This document shows positions 46,858 to 56,513 of a DNA stretch of 64,000 bases, in pieces. The stretch covers positions 11,599,501 to 11,663,500 of the forward strand of contig JAULJL010000015.1 of assembly GCA_030761205.1 (NCBI GenBank), written 5' to 3'. Below the pieces are notes generated by a model. That model was not told the origin of the DNA, ran no database searches, and worked only from the letters and a program-made list of their open reading frames with translations. The first letter of the stretch is position 1, and every line of letters starts with the position of its first letter. The position numbers were made by a program, and so were the translations under genes. This DNA is from Fremontodendron californicum (taxonomy: Eukaryota; Streptophyta; Magnoliopsida; Malvales; Malvaceae).

Positions 46858-48356
46858 TGATAACTCGTATAATTATATAGTTTTTAGTTATGTTTTATTA
46901 TTGTTTTGTGTCAAATACGAGTTATTATTGTTTAGTCTAATTGTGTTTATGATCTTTATATTTTTATGTAATTTGGTGTTTTTCACAAGTTTCTTTGAGT
47001 GATTTCAGATTACTAGAATTAAGGGCAAATCCAGTTCAGTTCCAGTTCCGACACCGTTTGCCATATCAGCTATATCTCGACTTTCACTGAAGCAATAAGG
47101 CTGAAATTTGTAGCCGTGCAAAGCTAAGAGGCATATCTATCTTTTTCATGTTTTACACTTCTTGAAACGGAGTCGTTTTCCCTAGCGAAATCGACCATCA
47201 AGTTGGCTGATGTGCAATGACGTATGTGCTGACCTGTTTTCGTATTTGGCCCATATCTTCTTATCCACATCAGCAAATGAGCTGATTCCAATGGCTATGG
47301 ATCCGTAACTGATAGGGGTATATTTTTCTAGAAGACAATTTTATCAGATCGAGCCTCCAATATTGACAAAATCGACCATCAAGCTGGCTGATCAGAATTG
47401 TCATACAATATGACGAAAATTGTTAGAAAAATGCACCCACCTATTATACCTACCTTTGAAATTTGTAAAGCTTGTCTCTTGTCATTTAGCCCTCCAAAAT
47501 GTGTATAAATAGAGGGCCTTGGATGAGTATTGGGATACATTATAGATTGGTAGGATATTAGCCATTGTAATAAAATTCTCTAGGTTTTCTTTTTCTTTCC
47601 TTTCTCTAGTTTTCTTTTTCTTTATTTACTTATGCTTCTTTCATTTCTTTTCATTTTATTCATATCTAGTATGTGTTGCTAATCATATTGTTGAGGTGAT
47701 GAGGTGAAGCTCTTGGTAAATGCTAAGGTTAGTCTCTTAAACATGAGCTAAAATGAATCATCATTTATAAACACTAGTATAGATAATATTTTCTTTTGGT
47801 TTAAAATCATACTTACAAAGTAGGGATCTTGATTCATTATTGACAAGGAAAATGGCACAGTAAATGCTTGGTTTCATAACCTTGATTTGTTGTAGACATA
47901 TACCTTGGCATAAGGAATGCTTGGACTCTTTTTATGAGTTTTGAGGATACCAAATGAACATAATATCATATGCTATGGACGTTGGACAATTTGGACTGAA
48001 TTGCTAAACCTTCCGATTGGAATCTCCCTTATGCGTGAATTTCAATTGTGTAATAAAACAAGATTAATCTTAGCATAACACCAAGAATGGATTCTCTAAC
48101 CTCAACATCTTTTCTTATTGTTTTTATATCTTGTTTAATTTCTTTTATTTTATTTTGTTTATTTTGTTCTCTAATATCTTGTTTATCTTGTTTTGTTGTT
48201 GATTCCCTAATATCTTGTTTACATTATTTTTCTTATATATTTATAAACTTATACTTACTAATACGCTTCCCTGTGGTTCGACCTCGGACACCCGAGAATT
48301 TATTACTTGCACATAACCTGCACTTGGGTTTACAACTCTTAATTGAGTCTCCATCA
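46858..48356 (+). repeat. 5' LTR of B2 (1499 bp)
   Basis: It starts TGATAACTCGTATAATTATA and ends TTGAGTCTCCATCA. The TATA box GTGTATAAATAGAGGG lies at 47504-47512. It belongs to a subtype that lacks GTTAAATCAA after the first ~140 bp, unlike the LTRs of B1 and B3. Confidence 0.92.
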
Positions 48357-48362
48357 AGTTTT

Positions 48363-48380
48363 TGGCGCCGTTGCCGGGGA
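48363..48380 (+). promoter_or_regulatory. Primer-binding site of B2 (tRNA-Asp)
   Basis: TGGCGCCGTTGCCGGGGA lies six bases after the LTR. It is the complement of the 3' end of plant cytosolic tRNA-Asp including CCA. The same site is at 62415-62432 in B3 and, inverted, at 26779-26796 in B1. Confidence 0.88.
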
Positions 48381-48475
48381 GGCAATACTAAGTATATAAA
48401 TTTATATTGTATATTAACTTTGTTTTATTTTTATTGGCTGGTTATACCGCCTAATCTGTATATTAACTTTGTTTT

Positions 48476-51094
48476 ATGCTTGTTTGGCGACGTGATTTTA
48501 GATCTCGTCGTTTAGTTAGATTTTATTGTGAAACTTTTTCAGGTAATCTTTCTAATACAACTCCTACCATGGCTGACAATGAAAGTGTTCATGCTGAAGA
48601 TGAGAACAGACAAGTACGCACCATGCGTGACTACTTGCAACCAACTCGAAGCTCATCACCCTCTTGTTTTATTTTTCCTCTCAATGCAAACAACTTTCGT
48701 TTTAAACCAGGTATGATAGCTTTGCTTCCAAATTTCCATGGGTTAGAATCGGAAAGTGCTTACTCGTTTCTAAAAGACTTCGAAGATGTATGTGTCACCT
48801 TTAATGACCAACAATGTACAAATGAAATTGTCAAGCTAAAATTATTTCCTTTTTCTTTAAAAGATAAAGCAAAAATTTGGCTTCATAATTTAAAACCAAG
48901 GTCAATTGGCACATGGCAAGAATTACAAACTGAGTTTCTAAAGAAATTTTTCCCAGCACATAAAACTACTGCTTTGAAAAGACAGATTCAAAATTTCAAT
49001 CAAAATCAAAATGAAGTATTTTTTCAGTGCTGGGAGCATTTTAAAGATTTGTTAAGTTCTTGTCCACATCATGGTTTTGAAAAATGGCGTCTTATTAGTT
49101 TCTTTTATGAAAGTTTAACTCCCGAAACTAAACAATTTGTTGAAACAATGTGTAACGGTGAGTTTCTAGAAAAAGAACCTGAAGAAGCCTTTGACTACCT
49201 AGACCATTTGGCAGATAACTCTCAAGCCTGGCACACAGATAATTCCTCTGAAAGTTCCAATAGATCTAATCTTGTTTCTAACAGAGGAAAATATCATTTT
49301 AGTCAAGAAGATGAGATAAAAGCTAAAGTAGCTAATTTGGCTAGAAAGATTGAAGCCATGGAACTTAGAGAAGTAAAAGAAGTCAAAACGGTTAAAAATG
49401 AAAAAAGTTGTGGAATTTGTGAAATCATGGGACACCCCACTTCTGAATGTCCAAACATTCCCATTCTTAAAGAACCGTTGCATGATCAAGTAAATTCCAT
49501 AAACACATTTAAAAAGCCTTGTCCTTCTCCTTACTCTGAAACGTATAACCCTGAATGGAGAAATCATCCCAACCTCAGTTGGTGGAATAATAATCATGTT
49601 CAGGTACCACAATCTCAAAAGCCGGGCAACACTTTTTCCTATCAACCTTCACGTGTACAAACCTTGGAAGAGACATTGCAAGCATTCATGCAAACACAAG
49701 CAAATGTGAATAACCGGACTTCACAGGACATCAATGAGATCAAAAACACCTTGTCCACATTGACAGCTTCATTACGCACTCAAGAAAAAGGTAAGTTTCC
49801 TGCTCAACCTCAGCCTAACCCTTCTACTCAATGTCTTGTTTCTTGCTCCAATGAAACTCAACAGGAAAATGCCAGTTCTATCACAACTCTTCGAAGTGGA
49901 AAGGCAATTGACAAAAACATTCCATCAAAAGACCAAGATCCTCCTTCCCCTCCGAAAAGTAATGGTAAGGATGATGGTAAGTCTGAACTTCTTGAAAATT
50001 TGGACAAAGAAAAAGGTATGCATCCTGCTCCTTTTCCTCAAAGGTTGCAAACAATAAAGAATTTGAATCAAAATGCAGAAATTTATGAACTTTTCAAACA
50101 AGTTAAGATTAACATTCCTTTATTGGATGCAATCAAACAAGTTCCATCTTATGCTAAATTTTTGAAGGACATGTGCACAGTTAAAAGGAAACATAATGTA
50201 CAAAAGAAAGCATTTCTGACGGAAAGTGTGAGCTCAATCATTCAGCACCTTACTCCACCAAAATTCAAAGATCCTGGATGTCCAACAATCTCATGCATCA
50301 TTGGAAACACTAGAATAGAACGTGCATTGCTTGATCTTGGTGCTAGTGTTAATCTTTTGCCTTTTTCTGTTTATCAACAGTTAGGTTTAGGTGAACTCAA
50401 GGAAACACCTGTTACACTTCAACTAGCTGATCGTTCTGTAAAAATTCCTCGAGGGATAGTTGAAGATGTTTTGGTTCAAATTGATAATTTTTACTTCCCT
50501 GTTGATTTTATTGTTTTGGACACACATCCTGTTTCAAATCCAAATGTTCAAATTCCTGTTATATTAGGCCGTCCATTTCTTGCAACTTCTAATGCTCTGA
50601 TAAATTGCAGGAATGGTATGTTGAACATTTCTTTTGGAAATATGACTTTAGAATTAAATGTGTTCAACATTTGCAAGCAACCTGGTGATGATTCAGAAGT
50701 ACATGAAGTGGATTTCATTGAAGAACTTGTTCATGAACATCTCACCACTACCACATTCCATGATCCTTTAGAAGCTTATTTAATTGAATGTGAGTTTGAT
50801 AATGCTTCAGAAATTTCACACACTGATTCTTTGTTAAATTCTTTTCAGGATAAGCATTGTTGGAAACAAAAGTTTGAGGAACTCCCATCACTCACAAATG
50901 TCACTGTACCATCAACTATTGAACCGCCCAAGCTGGATTTAAAACCATTGCCATCCGAGCTAAAATATTCCTTTTTGGGAAAAATTCCTTCTCAATGGAG
51001 CCCCCAAGATAAAAGGAAGTTTCTGAATGAGGTAAAGAAGTTCTACTGGGATGACCCTTACTTGTTCAAATATTGTCCTGATCAAATTTTTTGA
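48476..51094 (+). CDS. Gag-protease polyprotein of B2 (872 aa)
   Basis: This one uninterrupted frame starts about 95 bases after the primer site. It comprises a Gag domain (residues ~75-250; MIALLPNFHGLESESAYSFL, KLFPFSLKDKAKIWLHNL), a CX2CX4HX4C knuckle (312-325), a Pro/Gln-rich linker, and an Athila/Tat-type aspartic protease (DLGAS at 620-624, VILGRPFLATS ~695-705). After LKPLPSELKYSFLG (~835), where reverse transcriptase should begin, the frame jumps to WSPQDKRKFLNEVKKFY, which belongs to the region before the integrase zinc domain. RT and RNase H are thus cleanly deleted in frame. A second Met (residue 32, MADNESVHA) could be the real start. The protein should form particles and cut itself but has no polymerase. 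Confidence 0.9.
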   Translation: MLVWRRDFRSRRLVRFYCETFSGNLSNTTPTMADNESVHAEDENRQVRTMRDYLQPTRSSSPSCFIFPLNANNFRFKPGMIALLPNFHGLESESAYSFLKDFEDVCVTFNDQQCTNEIVKLKLFPFSLKDKAKIWLHNLKPRSIGTWQELQTEFLKKFFPAHKTTALKRQIQNFNQNQNEVFFQCWEHFKDLLSSCPHHGFEKWRLISFFYESLTPETKQFVETMCNGEFLEKEPEEAFDYLDHLADNSQAWHTDNSSESSNRSNLVSNRGKYHFSQEDEIKAKVANLARKIEAMELREVKEVKTVKNEKSCGICEIMGHPTSECPNIPILKEPLHDQVNSINTFKKPCPSPYSETYNPEWRNHPNLSWWNNNHVQVPQSQKPGNTFSYQPSRVQTLEETLQAFMQTQANVNNRTSQDINEIKNTLSTLTASLRTQEKGKFPAQPQPNPSTQCLVSCSNETQQENASSITTLRSGKAIDKNIPSKDQDPPSPPKSNGKDDGKSELLENLDKEKGMHPAPFPQRLQTIKNLNQNAEIYELFKQVKINIPLLDAIKQVPSYAKFLKDMCTVKRKHNVQKKAFLTESVSSIIQHLTPPKFKDPGCPTISCIIGNTRIERALLDLGASVNLLPFSVYQQLGLGELKETPVTLQLADRSVKIPRGIVEDVLVQIDNFYFPVDFIVLDTHPVSNPNVQIPVILGRPFLATSNALINCRNGMLNISFGNMTLELNVFNICKQPGDDSEVHEVDFIEELVHEHLTTTTFHDPLEAYLIECEFDNASEISHTDSLLNSFQDKHCWKQKFEELPSLTNVTVPSTIEPPKLDLKPLPSELKYSFLGKIPSQWSPQDKRKFLNEVKKFYWDDPYLFKYCPDQIF

Positions 51095-51553
51095 AGGTGC
51101 ATTCCCGACAATGAGGTAAGTAGTGTAATTAAGTTTTGTCATTCCTAGGCATGTGGTGGTCATTTTTCATCAAAGAAAACTGCTGCAAAAATTTTACAAT
51201 GTGGATTTTACTGGCCAACTTTATTCAAAGATGCATATGAGAATTCTAAAATTCATAAAGAAAGAACTAAAGCCTTTCATGACAAGTTAATTTCAAGAAA
51301 AACATTTGATGTTGGGCAAAAAGTTCTACTTTATAATTCTAGACTTCACATATTTCCTGGTAAGTTGAGATCAAGATGGACTGGCCCATTTGTGGTTAAG
51401 CATGTGTATCATTATGGAGCAGTTGACATTGAGAATCCTCAAAATGGTAACGTATTCAAGGTAAATGGACAAAGACTCAAACTCTTTTTGGAAAATCATG
51501 TTACTCAAGAAGAGGTTGTTTTTCTTTCTGATCCTTGTTTTGAAAATAACTAG
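51095..51553 (+). pseudogene. Integrase remnant of B2 (N- and C-terminal ends, core deleted)
   Basis: After the TGA at 51092 the same frame continues RCIPDNEVSSVIKFCHS, a stop (TAG ~51149), then ACGGHFSSKKTAAKILQCGF and YWPTLF, i.e. the HHCC region. At ~51243 it jumps to KERTKAFHDKLI, after the catalytic core, and then GQKVLLYNSRLHIFPGKLRS and WTGPFVVKHV (GPF-type C-terminus), ending at 51553. The DDE core is missing. A 62-codon frame (51365-51553) covers the end only. Confidence 0.85.
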
Positions 51554-51726
51554 ATGTAAATATAATTTTTACTAATCTTCAAAAAAAAAAAATACATTTT
51601 TTTAACCCCGGTTAAATGCGGATAACGGTACTCCGTGATTATTTAAGTCGGTCCCATCAGCTACCCACAAAACTGATATTGTATATAAATTTCTCTTTCA
51701 ATTGCTTTTTCATTTTTTTTTTCAGG

Positions 51727-52074
51727 ATGGATGATATTCTCAAAAGATTGCAGAAACGATTCCCTCCTTTTCCTCGAAATATTTTACTGAAGCTTTACCA
51801 AGTTCGATTTGAAAGAATAAGAATGCTTATGCACAAAGGGATTCCTGAAGACATACGTTGGATAATTGAAGCCAAGGTACGTGAAGATGAATATCTTCCT
51901 GTTTTGCATTTACCAGGTACAGGTAGAAGCACTTTTGCAAAGAAGCGACGAGCAAAGCGCATGAGTTCAAATTGCCACAAATGTGCACGATGGACGTGTA
52001 ACGGTAAATGTCGTTCTATTGGGATTCCGTCTCTAATCGAGATGATAAAATTGAATTCATTAAGGATGGACTGA
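51727..52074 (+). CDS. Basic cysteine-rich protein, betaflexivirus NABP-like (115 aa)
   Basis: The ATG at 51727 follows an acceptor-like TTTTTTTCAGG; an in-frame ATG at 51616 would add a hydrophobic, improbable 37-residue leader. The N-terminal half is helical and basic (MDDILKRLQKRFPPF). Residues 65-78 contain TGRSTFAKKRRAKR, and Cys residues follow at 83, 86, 91 and 95 (C-x2-C-x4-C-x3-C) with a trailing GIP. A G-x-GRS-x-(F/Y)-A plus arginine-rich block before a small zinc finger is, from memory of the family, the layout of the 3'-proximal cysteine-rich nucleic-acid-binding proteins of carla-, viti- and allexiviruses. The finger is shorter than usual. Alternatives are a host zinc-finger fragment or a retroelement accessory protein. 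Confidence 0.55.
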   Translation: MDDILKRLQKRFPPFPRNILLKLYQVRFERIRMLMHKGIPEDIRWIIEAKVREDEYLPVLHLPGTGRSTFAKKRRAKRMSSNCHKCARWTCNGKCRSIGIPSLIEMIKLNSLRMD

Positions 52075-52262
52075 GTAAGGAGAATTTGGGTAATATCCAA
52101 CTTTCTCTTGAGACGCATCCTAGTGGAGACGTACAAAGAGAAATTCTTGATTTATGGCCGCAATTCCAAAAGGAATGGAAACATCTTGGGAATCTGATGT
52201 TAAAAGACCCTGTTTGCCAGCTTGTAAGAAAACTGGATGGGAAGCATATCCTCGACTCATAG
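52008..52262 (+). CDS. Unknown overlapping ORF (84 aa)
   Basis: The frame overlaps the end of the cysteine-rich ORF by 67 bases and starts MSFYWDSVSNRDDKIEF. It is charged and looks helical (DVQREILDLWPQFQKEWKHL). After the TAG at 52260 the same frame continues as KAFKPFLDVKPEEDVKYTFG up to a TGA near 52341, so the original protein may have been longer. I do not recognise the family. Overlap of two small frames is common in RNA-virus 3' regions, but chance cannot be excluded. Confidence 0.35.
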   Translation: MSFYWDSVSNRDDKIEFIKDGLSKENLGNIQLSLETHPSGDVQREILDLWPQFQKEWKHLGNLMLKDPVCQLVRKLDGKHILDS

Positions 52263-52302
52263 AAGGCGTTTAAGCCGTTTCTGGACGTAAAACCAGAGGA
52301 AG

Positions 52303-53067
52303 ATGTCAAATACACTTTCGGCGACATTATTACTCTTGTCTGATTCACTACTCAGTCCTCTATATATTACACCATGTACTCATTCTCTTTCAGGCACTCG
52401 AAAAAAAAAATTGGAAAGTACTTCGTCCCAGCGCATTAAAAAAATTTGTGTCTTTGGAGGTGCTTATCCAGGGAAAAATAACATATTCGCTGATGAAGCC
52501 ATAAGAGTTGGAGTAATACTTGCCCAACAAAAGATCCAGTTGATTTATGGAGGCGGTAGTACGGGTTTAATGGGAGCAGTCGCTACAGCAGCACACGCCG
52601 GAGGAAGTCCAGTTCTAGGAATCGTGCCAAAACTATTCATAGGTTTTTGTGGACCTACCGTGGGTAAGGAAATACAAGTCTGGAGTATCCCTGAACGGAT
52701 GACAATCATGTACCATTCTGCCGATGCATTCATTGCTTTACCAGGAGGTCTGGGTACATTGGAAGAAATAGCTTGCGTGGCTTCTTGGTCATCTTTGGTC
52801 ACAAATAAGAAACCCATTGGTTTGCTTAATATTAATGGTTATTTTAGTAATTTGCTTTCATATTTAGATAATGCTGTGGATAATGGATTCATGTTTTCAG
52901 AGGCAAGGAGAACCATAATTTCTGCTACAACCATTGAAGATTTACTCAAAAAGCTCCAAGCTTATGAGTATTTATCTGCTACGGTTGTTTCGCAAACGCT
53001 CGAAAAAGAAAAAGAGATATGGACGAGCAAGGAGTGGATTGCACTCTGTCCTTGTGACATTATCTAA
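52303..53067 (+). CDS. LOG-family protein (cytokinin riboside 5'-monophosphate phosphoribohydrolase-like), 254 aa
   Basis: Residues ~45-220 form a full LOG Rossmann domain: KKICVFGGAYPGK (47-58), IYGGGSTGLMGAV (81-93), VLGIVPK (104-110), SIPERMTIM (128-136), ADAFIALPGGLGTLEE (140-155), KPIGLLNINGYF (170-181). LOG enzymes release the ribose phosphate from cytokinin nucleotides to give active free bases. The catalytic motif PGGxGTxxE and the preceding Arg (132) are kept. Differences from typical plant LOGs are GGAYPG for CGSS-G, ERMTIM for xRKxxM, and a ~34-residue C-terminal tail. Residues 1-43 come from sequence before an acceptor-like site and may not be native; no other in-frame Met precedes the domain. 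Plant LOG genes have several introns while this copy has none, so it was probably captured as cDNA. Activity is not shown. Confidence 0.85.
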   Translation: MSNTLSATLLLLSDSLLSPLYITPCTHSLSGTRKKKLESTSSQRIKKICVFGGAYPGKNNIFADEAIRVGVILAQQKIQLIYGGGSTGLMGAVATAAHAGGSPVLGIVPKLFIGFCGPTVGKEIQVWSIPERMTIMYHSADAFIALPGGLGTLEEIACVASWSSLVTNKKPIGLLNINGYFSNLLSYLDNAVDNGFMFSEARRTIISATTIEDLLKKLQAYEYLSATVVSQTLEKEKEIWTSKEWIALCPCDII

Positions 53068-53212
53068 CATTTTGTTTGTTGTGTCTCAGTTATAATAAGT
53101 GGTTAGCAACCTCTGCAGGTAATATCTCCTAAATTCTACCTTTAGTAGGGGGTAAGGAACATATTTTGCTAATTTAAAAAAAAAAAAACAAAAATTTGAT
53201 GTATTTTAAGCC

Positions 53213-55008
53213 ATTTAGAAGTATTCATTCTGAACAAGGTCTGAGTAAGGGAGACTTGAGACATACCTTGTCAGTTTGATTTTAATCTTTTTATGTTTAC
53301 TTGTTAATTTTTGTTTAGTATTTTAGGATTATTTAGGTTGCATGAGTTTGTTTTGTTTTGAGTCTTAGTTATTCCTATTCTTATGTTATTAGTTCTTTTC
53401 TCTTACACATGATTCTTTCATTTGGGTTAATAGACTTACATTGAGGACAATGTAAGAATTAAGTGTGGGGGGAACGATTTAGGATTTCTTTTATTTTTGT
53501 CTACTATTTTTTTTATGAGTCTTTATTATTATTATTACTATTTTTTAATGTGTTCTAGTTCCTTTTTAATACAATAATGAGATATGAATTGCATAAGTCT
53601 AAAACAGATTTATTAGTGAGAAGATTTTCATGAGAATTGAGCTTGATGTCAACCTTTTTATGAGCCAATGTTAATATGATATGTTGATTGAGAAAGAAGC
53701 ATGTTTAGACTTAATCTGACTTGTATAATCATCCTTGTGAGTTTTTGAGCCTATAATAATTGATGCATTATACAAATCAATCTAATTTCTTTCTTGAGTG
53801 CTCTTATGATTACATGATTCTCTAGAACTTGCTTTAAACCGTTTGAGACTATATTGATACATGTGACAACATGAATATGATAGAGGCATTAGGATTATAA
53901 CCAGAGCCAAACAGCCATCCATTATTAATGTTCTAAGAGAACATCCCCACTAGTGAGCCAATTTGAGCCTACATTAAATATGCTATTTTATTGGTAACCA
54001 GAACTTACACCTAGCCTAAATATACTTATATCCTTACCCTTGTTCTAAAGATGGATTATATATTTTGAGACATATTGCAAAAACAAGGGATACTTTTTGA
54101 TAATTTGGGTTAGAACGAAAGATAAGTGTGGGGGAGGAGAGAGGCAAAAGTCAAGAGAAAAAGAAAGGGATCATTGTCAAATACATTCCCATATTAAAAA
54201 AAAAAAATCTTCTCTTGAACTTCTAGTTAAAGTAAAGAAAAAGATGTTACAAAGTTGGTTAGAATGAAGCAAAGGCTCAACATGAATATTTAGCCTATGT
54301 TATTATGTGCTTTATAAGAGTTTTGAGAAGTTTTATTTGTATGATCTTATTATGTCTCTAAAATCTATGAACTCTTTGGAACCTTTGTGATATCTTTAAC
54401 CTTTTGTTCTTTAACCACATTATAACCCTTTGGCCCCATTACAACCTTGAATAAAGACCTCTTGATTTATGAAGTTGTATGATCTAAATAGTGGAGAATA
54501 GGTGGACAAGCAAGCATATGGTAGAAGTGTTTTCATGAGATTGATTGAGTGTAAACACTTTACCACTACTTTAAAGAGTGAAAATCAAGAGAGTATCCCA
54601 TGTGAGAAGTTGAGATTAAGTTTGAATATGCACTATTTTGATTGAAATATATTATGTTAATATTGGCTTAACTCATTTATTTACATTCAAGCAAGATTTT
54701 TTGTGAATTTCTTTAAGCTATTGATTAGTTTTTAAGACTTGTCCAATGATTATCTCTAATTTATATTGGAAGGATTAGTTATAATTATTATTTTTAGTTT
54801 TTCTTATGTCTTCAATGTTTGTGGGTATCGTCCTAGTAAACCCTCACGAGACTAAACTCGTCCACTAGGGACACCTAGGGGTTTAAAGGCTTGTGTCACA
54901 TGCTAAGTGCCACCGTGATTTCCTACGAAAATGGATTAGATTAGATTTTCTTATTTTATTTTTATTGAGTCGTTGCTAGGGACTAGCAACAATCTAAGTG
55001 TGGGGGTG
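53213..55008 (+). other. 3' untranslated region and polypurine tract of B2
   Basis: This is non-coding and nearly identical in layout to 26870-28683. Purine blocks of type AAGTGTGGGGG occur near 53460, 54123 and 54996; the last adjoins the LTR and is the true polypurine tract. Confidence 0.88.
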
Positions 55009-56508
55009 TGATAACTCGTATAATTATATAGTTTTTAGTTATGTTTTATTATTGTTTTGTGTCAAATACGAGTTATTATTGTTTAGTCTAATTGTGTTTA
55101 TGATCTTTTATATTTTTATGTAATTTGGTGTTTTTCACAAGTTTCTTTGAGTGATTTCAGATTACTAGAATTAAGGGCAAATCCAGTTCAGTTCCAGTTC
55201 CGACACCGTTTGCCATATCAGCTATATCTCGAGTTTCACTGAAGAACTAAGGCTGAAATTTGTAGCCGTGCAAAGCTAAGAGGCATATCTATCTTTTTCA
55301 TGTTTTACAATTCTTGAAACGGAGTCGTTTTCCCTAGCGAAATCGACCATCAAGTTGGCTGATGTGCAATGACGTCTGTGCTGACCTGTTTTCGTATTTT
55401 GCCCATATCTTCTTATCCACATCCGCAAATGAGCTGATTCCAACGGCTATGGATCCGTAACTGATAGGGGTATATTTTTCTAGAAGACAATTGTATCAGA
55501 GCGAGCCTCCAACATTGACAAAATCGACCATCAAGCTGGCTGATCAGAATTGTCATACAATATGACGAAAATTGTTAGAAAAATGCACCCACCTATTATA
55601 CCTACCTTTGAAATTTGTAAAGCTTGTCTCTTGTCATTTAGCCCTCCAAAATGTGTATAAATAAAGGGCCTTGGATGAGTATTGGGATACATTATAGATT
55701 GGTAGGATATTAGCCATTGTAATAAAATTCTCTAGGTTTTCTTTATCTTTTCTTTCTCTAGTTTTCTTTTTCTTTATTTACTTATGCTTCTTTCATTTCT
55801 TTTCATTTTATTCATATCTAGTATGTGTTGCTAATCATATTGTTGAGGTGATGAGGTGAAGCTCTTGGTAAATGCTAAGGTTAGTCTCTTAAACATGAGC
55901 TAAAATGAATCATCATTTATAAACACTAGTATAGATAATATTTTCTTTTGGTTTAAAATCATACTTACAAAGTAGGGATCTTGATTCATTATTGACAAGG
56001 AAAATGGCACAGTAAATGCTTGGTTTCATACCCTTGATTTGTTGTAGACATATACCTTGGCATAAGGAATGCTTGGACTCTTTTTATGAGTTTTGAGGAT
56101 ACCAAATGAACATAATATCATATGCTATGGACGTTGGACAATTTGGACTGAATTGCTAAACCTTCCGATTGGAATCTCCCTTATGTGTAAATTTCAATTG
56201 TGTAATAAAACAAGATTAATCTTAGCATAACACCAAGAGTGGATTCTCTAACCTCAACATCTTTTCTTATTGTTTTTATATCTTGTTTAATTTCTTTTAT
56301 TTTATTTTGTTTATTTTGTTCTCTAATATCTTGTTTATCTTGTTTTGTTGTTGATTCCCTAATATCTTGTTTACTTTATTTTTCTTATATATTTATAAAC
56401 TTATACTTACTAATACGCTTCCCTGTGGTTCGACCTCGGACACCCGAGAATTTATTACTTGAACATAACCTGCACTTGGGTTTACAACTCTTAATTGAGT
56501 CTCCATCA
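55009..56508 (+). repeat. 3' LTR of B2 (1500 bp)
   Basis: It has the same ends as the 5' LTR. In its TATA region the sequence is TATAAATAAAGGG where the 5' copy has TATAAATAGAGGG. It is followed by the duplicated ATTTA and the rest of copia C's LTR. Confidence 0.92.
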
Positions 56509-56513
56509 ATTTA

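Larger units (their letters stand above)
51592..53190 (+). other. Foreign ~1.6-kb cassette within B2
   Basis: The segment lies between the integrase end and the shared 3' untranslated region. Both edges carry A-runs (51580-51591 and 53177-53188). It is not related to the 3' regions of A or B1, as far as the shared part can be compared. It holds a cysteine-rich ORF, an overlapping frame and a LOG-domain ORF, all in the element's sense. TATA-like sequences precede the first ORF (GTATATAAATTTC, ~51682) and the LOG region (CTCTATATATTACA, ~52358). TTTTTTTCAGG (51717-51726) and TTCTCTTTCAGG (~52385-52395) look like splice acceptors, so each ORF may be expressed by splicing. Confidence 0.75.
46858..56508 (+). 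mobile_element. Gypsy element B2 carrying a captured LOG gene
   Basis: LTRs 46858-48356 and 55009-56508 are flanked by ATTTA (46853-46857, 56509-56513). The tRNA-Asp primer site TGGCGCCGTTGCCGGGGA is at 48363-48380 and the polypurine tract at 54996-55008. Order inside: Gag-protease, integrase ends without core, ~1.6 kb foreign cassette, 3' untranslated region. Reverse transcriptase and RNase H are absent, so the element needs enzymes from a relative. The two LTRs differ at roughly twenty positions by eye, so the insertion is fairly recent. Confidence 0.93.

Noticed and set aside
48087..48515. 142-codon hydrophobic frame in the LTR end (also at 56239 and 62208)
   Set aside because: It spans LTR R/U5, primer site and leader; leucine/phenylalanine repeats come from the TTG/TTT-rich LTR. 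I regard it as chance.
53177..53188. Poly(A) as proof that the LOG cassette is a processed mRNA
   Set aside because: A-runs are frequent here and also occur at 51580-51591; suggestive only, the absence of introns is the stronger argument.
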